Origin: Caenorhabditis elegans
Taxonomy: Eukaryota > Nematoda > Chromadorea > Rhabditida > Rhabditidae
Assembly: GCF_000002985.6 (NCBI RefSeq)
Contig: NC_003284.9
Location: 2,294,001-2,358,000 of the forward strand
Length of the DNA: 64,000 nucleotides
Direction of reading: 5' to 3'
Part shown: piece after piece, positions 24,301 through 35,967 of the stretch
Numbering within the stretch: position 1 is the stretch's first letter
Layout: each line of letters starts with the position of its first letter
Program-made: the position numbers and the translations under genes
Notes under the pieces: generated by a model
What the model was told of the DNA's origin: nothing
Database searches by the model: none
What the model saw: only the letters and a program-made list of their open reading frames with translations

Positions 24301-27300
24301 AACCAGCGAGCTATGCGTTGGTTGCAGGTCGTAACAAGTGATCGATTTCATGAATGTGTGGTATGGATCTGCATGGCGATCTGAAAAATGAAGAATGCAT
24401 AAGATTACAAAACGAACTTAAAGGATTAAAGGATTAAAGAACGATCCGTTCTTCAACGGCTGTGCACTGCGGCTCTGGGAGTCAAGTGCTCCCACTGGGC
24501 TTTAATTTAAGCCATGTCGTAGCCGGGGTCGATAATCTTAGTCGTGGATTGCTCCACTTCCTAATAGTGGCTCCGGACTTGAACTCGTGACCTCCAGATT
24601 GCTAGCGGCCACCACTACCGACTGAGCTATTCACCCCCCCCCCCCCCCGCACAAATGTTTAATTATTACTCACCAAAAGCTGAGAGAACTTCATAAGCAC
24701 CTTCGTTGCTAAATATCCGGCATGGACGCATGATGGCGAAATCCTGAAATAGAAATGTATTAAAAATTAGTTAGTCCAGAAATTGATATTACCGCTCTTC
24801 TGAACACATTTTCCGGCACACTCATTCTTCTGCGAGTCAGAGGCATCGGCTTGAGATTATCATCGTCTACCTCCATGCTTTGCGGCGGAGCGTTCATTCC
24901 ATACTGATACGACGTTTTTCGGTTCCCATCGCCATTGGCACGCTGAACTTGGAGCCGTGATTGCATTGTGTAGCGGCGACGAGACGGAAGCGATATGTCG
25001 CGGATGCCAAACGAACTCCTGCGCGAGTGGTCGATGCTTGGACCTGATTCGTATCTGGAAATAAAATAAAAATTAAAAAATTAAAAAGTTAAAACAGTTG
25101 CAAATTTATAATACATTAAAAAAAATCATTTTTCTGTTCAGTTTTTGTGTCAGATGAGTCGTTGGATAGTACCCCACACCATCAACACTAATCCGGCCTT
25201 GTCCCCAAATTAAAATCCGCTGTAGTGCACGTTTTGGTAGCACATACCCATGATCCATTGAACTGCCGTAAACGTTGACTGGAGTAGTTTCCAACATTCC
25301 TTGTTGTCTTGAATTCGATTCAAGCTGAAACATGATAAATGATGATATTTTGAGGTTGTGAAAATCGGATTAATAGATAGTTTGGAAAGCGAAAAAGTCA
25401 TAGTTCACGTGCTCGACCGGAGAATGATTATTATTAGCAGTATCGAAAATTGCATGACATATGGGGCAAGTAGAAAAACAAATTTATAAATGCATAATTG
25501 TTTTTTGTTTTTTTTTTGTTTTGTTGTTTTTTTGCTTTATCGTGCTTTGAACTTTTGATTCTCATTGACAAAGTACACTTTTTCTGTTAGACTCTTGGAA
25601 ATAATACACCTTTGTTTTTGAAAAAAGTATATATAAAAAGTTGAGACGACGAAATGCACCAGGAACTGACTACGTCTTTCTAATAAGCTAACTACTCTAA
25701 AAATGAAATTCTTCTCAGATTTTCGAGGTAAACAAGCCTTTCTCGGCGCTCGCGCGCACGCTCTCAAATTCAGAAAATAGGCAAAAAATGCACTTTTGCT
25801 CGCTGGTCACAAGCATAAAATAGAAAAAAGCACGTTGTTTACAAGCTAGACTGCGGCACACTCACATACACAGACTCTAAAAATAGAAGAACGAGAGAGC
25901 AGATATTTGGTCCGTGTGTGTGCCAATGGTCTCTCATTTCTAGACTAGGATAAATTTGAGTTCTTATGACTGACTGAAATGTGAATTCGTTGCTGGGAAA
26001 ACCAAACCGGCAAAATAAAGAAAAAAGAAGCAAAAAAAAAACAAAACAACAAGAAACGAGAAAAAGAACAAAAAATGGGATTGCGAAGCAACGGAAGACC
26101 GTATGACAAGTCAATCAGGCTAAGTAATCTGTGAACGCCTAGTAGAAAGGAAAAGAAGAAGAAAAAAGCGAGCAAAGCAAAATGGCGACAACGCGTGACT
26201 TGAATTTTGCGATTCTCTCAAGACCGGACGAATCTGCCAGCATTTTAGAAGTGCGACAAATGTGGAAAACATCAACTGTGGCTTTTGTGGTCTTCCAGTA
26301 AGTGCTCAAAGCACGACATAAGAGACCCATTACTGACTAATTCAATTCTCAACTATGCATCATGTGTAGCCTCCGCAGATTAAAAAATCCAATAAAAAGT
26401 GTTTGCCTTTGAAATTTCTCCACTAATCTGTTTTTCAAATCAGTATATTTTTAGTTTTCACTTTTGCAATTATTTTCAAATCCGCACGCCTAGATTATGA
26501 CATCAGTTCCAAGAGATTATATGTGTATAAAGTCTAAAAAAGTTGCTTCCAAACGCACAAACAATATTTTTCCAAAACTCCAACTAACATCAAAAATTGG
26601 ACTAAACACAACCACCATATAAAATAAAGTGAAGAGTTGAAAATAAGAGTTGGGCGGGCTGGGTTATTACAGGGCAACCGATAATAACTGATCAGGAGTC
26701 GTGTTTTGTTATTGAGCGTTTTTGTTATCAGGGAGAACTACAATTAAATCAGAGAGTGAGATAGTGAGTAGAGATTCAGAAATCCTTTTGATGAAAAAAT
26801 GAAAAACTGAAATTGATAACAACAAAAAATAAGATGGAAGAGGAGGGAGGGCGAGGTGGAGCGTTGACAAAATATCATTGAGAGGTATGAGGCACGTTGC
26901 CGAAGTGGCAAAGATCAACGGAGGAGGCGGGCTGAAAATGTGAACCAAACACCTTTTGAAAATACCTAGGAATAGTGAGGTATTCAATGACTTTTTTTTG
27001 AGATCTACAGTATACGGAATACTGATAAACAGTTTGTAAAATATTGTAAAATTTTGTACAAAATAAAGATTTCTGGTAGTAAGAAGTCTTTTTAAAAAAG
27101 CAAATTATTCCTAAAGAAGCGCCAACATATGTAACCGCAATGACCAAATATTATAGTGAAAAATATCTTAGAAACTTTCTAATTTTTATATGATTTTTTT
27201 TTGAAAATAGGATGAATCTCTGCCTTTGCCTAATTTAATTTAAGCCTCCCGCCAAGTAATTTGTTCGATGGGACGCGCGTGCACAATTTTTTTCAAGTTA

Positions 27301-27908
27301 TTTTAATGTATTTTTTAACGAAATTTAAAGAAAAAGTCAAGATAAATGCAAATAACAGGCAAAAAAAAACGAAGGAACGTTTTTACATGACTTCAAACCT
27401 GAACAGATTCACGCTGGTCAAGCAGCTTTTAATCGAAAATTTGCATTTATCTTGACTTTTACTTCAAATTTCATGCACTGAAAATATGAAAAATTGGTGG
27501 AAAATCTGAAAAAAATAAGGCAGAAACTGAGATTTTTTCAATTTTCAAAAAAAAAATCATATACAATTTTAAAAATGTATTTTAAAATTTTTATTACGAT
27601 ATTTGGTCATTGTGGTACCATTGGCGCTACTCCACCTTTAAATGGAATTTCTCCTATATCTTAGAAATCAACGCTGTGCATATTAAAAATTCTGAGCATT
27701 TTTTGTACTACTATAGAGAAATAATATCTTATTATTGTGCACCTGTTTGGTTGTAGACAAATTTAAAAATAGGTCTTATTCTGCCAGTCACCAGTGCCCG
27801 GAGAATACAATAACAGGGTGACTGAGATTGCATGTAGAAGAAAAGGGGAGGAGGTCTGCAAGATGGAACCCATCGCGCCCTCCACGGCTGGCCGACCGAC
27901 ACTACCCG

Positions 27909-27950
<42 letters not shown>

Positions 27951-29300
27951 GTCTTTTTTCCTGCCTCCTTCCTCAAATGTTTTGCGACGAATATCTCCAC
28001 CACATTGCTCTTCTGACGCCGCCCAGCCCCTTCCCCCCCCCCCCCCCCAAATTGTTACACCAGTTATCGAGACATATGGCAAATGAGAAAGGGGAGGAAG
28101 ACGGCATGGAAGAGTAGGAAAGGTGTTTTTCCAGCAAAAAAAATAGATATTGCTCTCGGAGCACGCATTCCGAGAATAATTTCAAACGGATATATGGGTC
28201 GGAAGCAGTCGGGGGGAAATTAAAAATGTGGTCAATTTGGAAATAATCAAAATAATAAAAAAGTTTTGAATTGAGGATATATTTATGGAAATTGAGTGTG
28301 TCTTTTTTGAATTTGGAAGATAAACACTTACTTGATTTCATTTTTCAAAAAAAAAAACCAACAACTAGTATTTACCAATGTGACTTTTAATTAAAAAAAC
28401 ACAAAATCCTAATTTGAACCAAGTTTGGCAGATTTTCTCGAAACTTAACTATTAGAGTTGAGTGATCACACTGAGTCACTTTTTTTTCTGGTTTTTCGAG
28501 TGTTCTAGAAACAAAAAGTTTAAAAACTGGCAAGTCATTAGTTTTTGTTATTATCAGAGCATACTTTAAACATTCACAAAAAGCAAATCGAAATTTTGAG
28601 AGAAAAATTTTTCGTTTCTGAAGATCAATTCAATTGAAAGTGGAGTAACGCCAATGGGCATTTTTTTAACCAAAGCGACTAAATATCAGAATAAAACACT
28701 CCAAAAAACTTTAGATTCTTTAAAAAATGCTCAGGAAAATTTTTGGCACATTGCCAAATTTTCGAAAAAAAAGTTCGCGAATTCAGAGCAATAATGTATG
28801 TTCCGTTTCCTAGAATGTTTTAACACAAACAATGTTAATACAATTAAAATATTAAAATAGTGGGAAAATGTTTTTGGGTCGACTTCCAGAATTATGAATT
28901 GCAAAAACTGAGTACATACTAATCCCTTTTAGCAAGTAAACAAAAATTTTTTTAAAAGTTATTAATAAGACATTTGGTCATTTTTTCCCCACTGGCGTTA
29001 CTCAACCTTTCCTGAGAACAAATTATGTTTCAAAGTTTGACAGTTTGACAAATTTTTAACTACAAAAAAAAACGTCAGTTTTCCGTTTTGATTTTTAGTC
29101 ATTTGTTTTTGGAGATTTTCATTTGTTCTAGAACACAAAAGTTTGTAGACTGAAAAACCAAACCATAGAAATCATGGTTATTGTTATCGGACATGCAATC
29201 TAATGGAACATTGTCATACAAAACTCACATTGAATCTTGGCGGCAAGTGTGCAGCGGGCTCGCTGTTCCGACGACGGTTCTTTTGGAAGAACTTGAGCAT
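21361..29300 (-). CDS. AMP-activated protein kinase gamma subunit, atypical type, 12 exons
   Basis: Regulatory gamma subunit of the AMPK heterotrimer, about 486 residues. Exons in transcript order: 29300-29229, 25324-25248, 25054-24793, 24743-24674, 24380-24280, 24221-24078, 23966-23890, 23478-23415, 23362-23288, 22625-22536, 21839-21558, 21507-21361; phases agree. Residues 1-137 are a basic, Ser/Arg-rich extension. Four CBS motifs follow: CBS1 about 172-240 (MKSITCYDL, then VVFD), CBS2 255-315 (VWEAANIISHNKI), CBS3 340-405 (IPVVNDFKQIVNMLARKD), CBS4 410-455 (ILAVVSCSDILSYI); then a Ser-rich tail. Judged by eye against mammalian gamma1, the phosphate-contacting Arg70, His151, Arg152, His298 and Arg299 are replaced by Thr, Ser, Phe, Ser and Ser, while the Asp of CBS3 and CBS4 is kept. 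This fits the atypical worm gammas (aakg-4 or aakg-5); I cannot say which. An acceptor at 29309-29310 shows a further 5' UTR exon or trans-splice. Confidence 0.88.
22915..23165 (+). repeat. GC-rich dispersed repeat, copy 1
   Basis: A GC-rich block in an AT-rich intron with 'ggcgcggagcccgaaaaatgttggccgc', 'cgcactatgtggtgt' and 'cgcctgcctcccat' modules (each seen again at 59050-59270; part at 34885-34990). It produces a 133-codon open frame that is repeat, not gene. Confidence 0.7.
23684..23704 (+). repeat. (GA)n microsatellite in an AMPK gamma intron
   Basis: About ten uninterrupted GA units between the exons at 23478 and 23890. Confidence 0.9.
24457..24635 (-). mobile_element. tRNA-derived SINE-like repeat, copy 2
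   Basis: Read on the - strand, the head is tagctcagtcggtagtgg (a good tRNA box A), followed by ctagcaatctggaggtcac and box B gagttcaagtccgg, then the same tail as copy 1 (gaagtggagcaat, cccagtgggagcac). It lies in the gamma-subunit intron 24381-24673, sense to that gene. A C15 tract (24634-24648) abuts its 5' end. Confidence 0.75.
27111..27643. repeat. Long foldback of the 'gtagcgccagtggg' family with a nested inner foldback
   Basis: Outer arms run from gcgccaa and the caatgaccaaatattatag block to a tacgatatttggtcattgtgg block and ggcgctactccaccttta. An inner pair, gtcaagataaatgcaaat and its complement, is a separate inverted repeat, so a second element may be nested. It lies in the 3.9-kb first intron of the gamma-subunit gene. 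Confidence 0.7.
27911..27948 (+). repeat. (CA)n microsatellite
   Basis: About 18 CA units in the first intron of the gamma-subunit gene. It generates spurious Thr-His and Cys-Val open frames on both strands. Confidence 0.95.
28033..28048 (+). repeat. Poly-C tract (16 C)
   Basis: Uninterrupted C run in the gamma-subunit first intron. Confidence 0.9.
28637..29020. repeat. 'gtagcgccagtggg' family element
   Basis: Both ends are present: gtggagtaacgccaatgggc at the left and ccactggcgttactcaacct at the right, forming terminal inverted repeats around about 350 AT-rich bases. It ends about 210 bases before the first coding exon of the gamma-subunit gene. Confidence 0.8.
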
Positions 29301-30390
29301 CGCCGTGTCTGAAAATAAAAAATAAAATCTGATGATGATCACTGAATATCATAGAATGAGTTCTACACGTCAAGTGGTAGTATTGAAAACTGGAGAGTTA
29401 ATCAGACATCATCAGTTATTCCAGGACATGTGAGTGTCAAAGAAATACAGAAAATAATAAAAGCAAAAGAATACAAAAAAACACGAATATGGAGAAAAAG
29501 GATAGAGAGGCTGTATCACACCGCATAGAAAAAAGGTTTCGTCCCATATTTAGAACAAATGACATATTGTTGTTCTGTTGAGGCACAAAGTGGCTTCTTT
29601 CGCACTCTGGGTTTGGTTCGTTATCTGTGTTGCATAAAAATGATCACCCAACAGAGAAAAAAAAACACACACAAGTTTCAACTTTTTTGTCTCCCGAAAA
29701 GTTGGAGTCTTGGATGTTTCTTCAAAACGGAAGTCCGTGAGACTTCATCATGTGAGCAAATGGGAAAAAGAAGGAATTATGATGGGAAGCACTGAATTAA
29801 ATTTGTTGTCATTGGAAGAGCAGAAACGTCCGCATTTTGAGAAAATATGAAGGTGAAGGCCGAAGGCAGCACAAACTGGGTTCAGGAAATTGCGAGAGAA
29901 TGCAAACATAACTGGCAAAAGTGCAACACAGAAAATGAGGAATGAGGAATGGTGGTTTGAATGTCGGGGGGTGGTGACACAATAAAATGAATGAAATAAA
30001 GTGTGAACTTTCAAAAAATAGGCTGTTTAAGTTGTTCATTACAGTGTTTGATCTATGGAATAGGTTTCCGCTAGACGTGAAATTTTCTGTAAACTCCTAA
30101 GTTAACAATGTCTCGCGGGGTATTTTTTTTGCTCAATATGTGTCAAGAGACTAGATCCATTTTCTCATGAAGGCAATGTCATGTTTTTATTAATGGCGTT
30201 GTAATTTGATAGCACTGGCAACGAGAACATAGCTGAAAACTATATATTCGAGATTTTAAATTTAACATGATATTTCAAAATTGTTCATAAAGTTTACATT
30301 TTAAAACATTTTGAAAATAAATTCACTTATGTTTTGATAGATGAAAAACTGTTTCAATCTATTTATTTAAATGTGAAGTACCATCAATGG

Positions 30391-30735
30391 TGATTTTACT
30401 TTAATCAAACTGGCCCCAAATGCCGAAAAACAAAAAATTTGAACTGACGCACTTTTGTCTCTAAACTTTATCCAGAGAACCGTGCTATACTTTTACTAAT
30501 TTTTAATTTTAATTTTTTTTTTGAGTTTTTTTCTGATTTTTAATTAAAAAAAAAGGTGATAAAAAAAAAAAAAAAATACCGTTCGTATTTCAAAATAATT
30601 TACACAAAATAATTTTCGAGTATATTTATATTTTAATATTTTTTCCAAACTTAATAAGATGATTTCGTTTTTCTTTTCTGATATTTTGACATTTGGGGCC
30701 AGTTTGAGTAGTTTGAAGTAAAATCACAGATGTAG
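30391..30735. repeat. Foldback element
   Basis: Arms of about 35 bases: ggtgattttactttaatcaa with actggccccaaatg at the left and catttggggccagt with gaagtaaaatcac at the right, around an AT-rich centre containing long A and T runs. Confidence 0.75.
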
Positions 30736-31710
30736 TTCTAACAATAATGGACAATTTTTGAGCAATCTGCTGTATAAGCAAAATAAAAAACATTACTAGA
30801 CTTTAAATAAACTGTGTTGTTATCCATTTTTAAGTTTTTTTAGCAGCTTAGTCCCATGTGTTTTTAAAAATATTAATTACAATGTAAGCTTCTCTGTACT
30901 CATTGAAAACATTTTTCAAAGCTGCTGTCACGGTTTTCAAGAAATTAGTAAAATTGGACGAGAACAGGCAAATGATGAAAGTTAAATCGTAAAGATCTGA
31001 ATTAAATATTTTCAAATTTTACACTAAAGTTCTATAAATTCCAAAACTCTTTTCTTGGAGCCGAAAAATCCAAAAAAACCATCTAAAATAACCTTTTTTG
31101 AAAATTTTCAAAGCAATAGCATTAGAAAAATTTAATGCTGTTCTTGATGTGTTATGTTCTGTTCAATCTTTTTCTTTTTGCTATTTCTTTTAATAGTTGT
31201 TTTTAATGACCAAACAACATTTTCTGTTGTTTTTTAAAATGGTCTGAATCTGTTCGAAATTTTAAAGAATAGTGATTCAGTTGAGACGAATATTTAAATG
31301 AAATGTGACAAAATCGTTTCAGTTGCTCAAATAAATGTTGAACTGACCCCAAATCGTGTCAATGGAAACTAAATTCAACAAATGCAGCTGTCAGTTTACT
31401 ATTTTTGAAGTGAGACAAAACTTCTGGAAACACTGACAAGCAAATTTTCTTTCTGTTGAGCTCAGTCACAAGATTATTCGATACATTTTTGAAAATATTG
31501 GTAACGAGAAGGACAACACTATTTTTCTGATTTGAGAATCTGGCATCTATTTAATTACTTAAAAAATTTACGAAAATATCATAGAACAGGTGTAATCGAA
31601 AAATGGTTTTTTGAAAGTAATATTATCTAACAAGTAAAAGATATGTATGTTTTGATGCTCATTGATAAATAATTATAATTGCCAAATATGATTAAAATAT
31701 ATTCTCCCAG

Positions 31711-32105
31711 AGGAAATGGCGACTTTGGAAGAATAACATGAACTACAAACATTCTGATTTCGGTTTACTTACAAAACATCTTGTAGAATCTAAAATTTAT
31801 TTAATATTCAGAATAAGCACTACTACATTTTCTACATGCTCAGACTCCGCCTGTCATATTCTGATCTACATATTAAACAAGATTAGACTTCAAAGTTATG
31901 TAAAGAGAATCCTCTCAGATAGCAAGAAACGGAGCACACGTCAATAGAATGTCCTATTGGAATTTTTAATAACACGGATATTTATTTATATAAACAGGCG
32001 AGAGACGGCAAGAGATGACCAAACAGAACTCGGTGCGTCTAGACTAAGGAAAAACGACGAAACTGAGTCTACTGTCACGTTTGAGCCAATTTCTGATGTT
32101 TCAAA
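31711..32105 (+). pseudogene. Possible C-terminal remnant of a membrane receptor-like gene
   Basis: An open frame at 31711-31947 encodes a hydrophobic stretch, CSDSACHILIYIL, followed by a basic tail (KRILSDSKKRST), resembling the last transmembrane helix and tail of a 7TM receptor. A segment after a good acceptor (ataaacag, about 31999) has two coding-like readings: one continues in phase from an ac|gtcaat donor and stops after NSVRLD; the other, in the next frame, ends VTFEPISDVSNEE at 32115. No matching upstream exons were found in 29.3-31.7 kb. It may be a decayed gene, a rarely used gene end, or chance. Confidence 0.25.
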
Positions 32106-35100
32106 TGAAGAATGAAGAGGTTTCAACATTTTTCACACCCACGAGCAACAACAAAATCGGTTTTCCTACACAACAATATTTACGATCTTAGTGTTGATTG
32201 TGTGTGGGTGGAAATTTCAGTGAAAAATTTGGTAGCGCTTAATGGATGGAGAATTGATAGAAATTGTTGTCATATGTTTTATGATGTCACTGGAAATTGT
32301 ATTTTACAGATCACCGAAAATTAACTTCAAATGATATCATTTGACAAAAAAAATTCCAGCTTGAACATGTTGGTAGCTTTGCTTTGAGCTTGATAAGTGT
32401 GAAATGGAAACTCTATAAGGAATACATTGTTTTAAAGCTATCAAGCATCGTCAGTGGAGACTTAGTCTGAATATACGTTTTGTAGTTCAAAATGCCTGAA
32501 TATGCTTTTATAGGGATAATAAGAATATAAATGTGCGATAGCCTAATAGGGGTGCAGTATTAACTAATAGCAAACATAATTTGTTAAACCTTCAGTGGTA
32601 CTTGTGTATCATTCCGCTACATTTAAAAATACTTTCAAATAAAAACGTGTAGAGTTTTTGTATTTTTAAGGCTTAGGAAAAAAAAATTATGTATTTGAAG
32701 GCCGAACGAGGAGAGAAGACGAGTAGTTTATTACATTACTAAACTAAGGAATGAATAAGTTAGTTCATAGAGTTCACGTTATACGATCTTCTTAGCCACG
32801 TCGTTGGTCAATACACGTTGATACCCAACAATAAATAAATTGAAGTTTAATTAATTTAAAAAAAATAAGAGGAAATAATACACAAGTACCCATTGAACTA
32901 GGTTTATAAAAAAGTTTGGATAAAGGTTTCGCATATTTTCAATTAGAATTGATTCAACAAAAATGAAGAAATTTCAAAAACATCATACCCCAAAAATTGA
33001 ATCTTTGGATTTTTCACTCCCAAATGGCCAGTGCACAACAAAAGGTAACATAAAAATGTGTGACTTAGTAGATTCAAAATATTGTAAAACAGAAGGACAA
33101 GGAAGTAAAGTATTCGGTGGCTCACTTGGTTTTTGATCTAAAAAAAACTACTCATAATGAGTCTAAACAAATGAAACCCGTATAAATTTTGTATTACGAG
33201 AGGACTTGTATAAGAGGATTCATATGAAGAAAATCTAGAACAATCTCTAGAGAATAATGTCCGTAAATACTAAAAACGGGACTATCGCGGTTAGCCAACT
33301 ACTTCAAAAATATTGATGCCCATTTTATAAACGGTAAAACCCCTAACTGTAACCTTGGTCAATAATTTATTAAAATATACAAGTTTTTATATATTACTAA
33401 ACAAAAACTTCAAATAAAAAGGCAACGCATATTGTCACGTCAACACTTTTCTTCAATGTGTGAATGTTTTTCAGTATTCGCAGATTTTTAGAGCGCCAAT
33501 TGACTTGTAGTAAAAACTCTGTTTTTTTTTAAATATACAATGTGAGAAAAAACAATAACACGGCGGAGAACACCAAATGCCGTGTTAATTCTGTACAGTC
33601 GACCATAAAAAACTCGAATGAATTGCCACGTAAAGAACCACAGACGTTTTTTTTTCGATCAGCAATTAAAAACTGAAATTTTTAGATAGTTGTTCTTTCA
33701 GAAGAAGAAGTTTTAAATTTTTTTTGCTTTCAGTTTCCTGAACTGTTACTTCATTATAAAATGGTAGATTTCTGAAATTGAACTGATCTGAAACACGGCG
33801 ATTTTTCTGGCACGAGAATATAAGTGGATTTAGTTAAAGTTAACCTTGCATAATTTGACAACTTTTTATTTTTTTGAAAATTGTTTAATTTGTTAAACGA
33901 TACTTTTAGTAGTGGGTGTCTTTTTTTTTCACAAACAAGCAGGTGCATTTGCCAAGTCAAATACGATATGACTCCGTGCATCTGCTGGTTTTCATTTCTT
34001 TTTACTTCCCGGTTGACCGATACTATTTCACAGGTGTTACAAGTTTAATTCAGAAATATTTCGTCAACTCATTTCCATAATTTTCATGCTCCTCTAATTT
34101 TCATTACCTAATATCAAGTTGTTGTGCAAACGAGTAAACTGAATGCATAATCTTGTGAGCGAGAATCACATATCTTCCATCTGTTGCAGATGAATATTGC
34201 ACCAACACCTGCCATTGGCTAATTACTCTATTGAAGCCGTTCCGTATTCCATTCTGTTCTTTCTCCATTCAGACAAGCCGAACGATGACTGATCAGGTCA
34301 TGCAGGTGCATGTGAAAGATTCGCGGTTTTATTTTATTTGACTCATGGGTTCCCTTATTCTCGGTCCTTTCAAGATTTTATGTTTCATAAAGAGCTTGGT
34401 GTTGTGCAACATTTTACATTTTGTGCCCTAATTTAAGGAGATGATTAACTGTTCTTTTAATAATAAAGTTTTATTAAAATTACCCCTTGTCAAACTGATT
34501 GTGAAAACTTTTTTCTGCAATTGAAAATTTCCTGCATTTTTTGATGATTTTTTCACACTTTTAAATGAAAACTTGAATCGAATCGTTTTTCCTTTGAAAA
34601 AACCGAATTAACTAAAAAATGCTACTTGCCTACGCTTTTTTATATTTGAAATCGAATGAAACTGGCAAATGTAAACTTTTTAGTGTGGGAGCAAGTACTA
34701 TTTTGGAAATAGTTATTTCAGTTGAATAAAGTGTCCACTGAACTAGTCATGAACTAGTCATAAACTAGTCAAAAAAAATCTAGTACCTTACGTTTCAAAA
34801 AAATTTTCAAAAAATTTACAAATGTTATTATAACAAATCATTGATTTAAACGAATAAATCTTCTCTCTCCTTGTCATTAGAAAATCGTAATGCCCCGCCC
34901 TCGCCACACAAACTACAGCAGTGCGCGGAACCCGGCAGGTGTCGGCCGCCGCCAAACACCTACTCCTGCATCGTTCTGTGTGTTTTAATGTGTTTTTTGT
35001 TGAGGTATCTTTATATCAATAATGAATAATGTCGCCACCCCATAGAAATATTTTCTATGTCAACCTCTTGCACGGTTGCCGTAGTTAATTTTTCTTTGGG

Positions 35101-35533
35101 AATAGGCTAAAGTGAAGCGTTGCGGTCACTCTGGATCATGACTTTCTACCGAAAAAATTTTTGAAACAGGCTATTCTATTTTATTAGGCTCTGCTTTTCA
35201 TGTGAGGATGGAAATATCGAAAATCTAACTAAATCAAGTCCAATATATGCGGTAAAAATGTAGACAACATGTTTGCCATCGTTGTGTTTTTCAAAAATTT
35301 CGTATGCAGGATTTACCAGCCGACACCTGAAAACTCTAAGACGTGTCTGGACGGTGACTAATTTTTTTCGTATTTTTTTCTTCAAAAAACTGTCCCTTGG
35401 GCCGCCCTGTTCAAGATGTTTAATTATTTAAAACAATCGTTATGAGTTGACTCTGTGAAAATTTTACATTCGGTCTACCAGACTTGCCAGCCGCTGATGA
35501 GCAGTCTTTTCGGCAAAATTTAAATTAGCAGTC

Positions 35534-35967
35534 TTAAAGGTGGAGTAGCGCCAGTGGGGATTTTGTCTAAATGCACTTATAATGATTCAAAACAACCGGA
35601 TAACTTAATAAAACACTCCAAAAAATTTTCGATTTTTCATAATTTCCGGTCAATGTTTTGTCAAATTGCCAAAATTGTGAAAAATATGAGCTTTTGAGGA
35701 AATTTAAAGAAATGTCGCATGTTTCGACCCCTACATTGTTTTAAATACAAAGAATTCAAACAAAACTAAAACATGAAAATTGTCAACAAAAAAAATTGTT
35801 TTTGGTCGACTTCCAAAAGGAGTGGCAAAAACTGAGTAATTGCCACTTTTTGACAGTAAATAAAAAATTTCAAAAAAATAAAATAAAGTTTTATCATGAT
35901 TTTTGCTTATTTTGGGAGCAAAGGAGTGGTTTTAACAATTTCCCTACTGGCGCTACTCCGCATTTAA
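35534..35967. repeat. 'gtagcgccagtggg' family element, near-complete
   Basis: The best preserved copy: left end ttaaaggtggagtagcgcca, right end ggcgctactccgcatttaa, with the 'agtggcaaaaactgagtaat' and 'gccactttttgacagtaaat' blocks between them. Confidence 0.85.

Noticed and set aside
27732..28117. Open frames with Thr-His or Cys-Val runs
   Set aside because: Products of the (CA)n microsatellite and the adjacent C16 tract.
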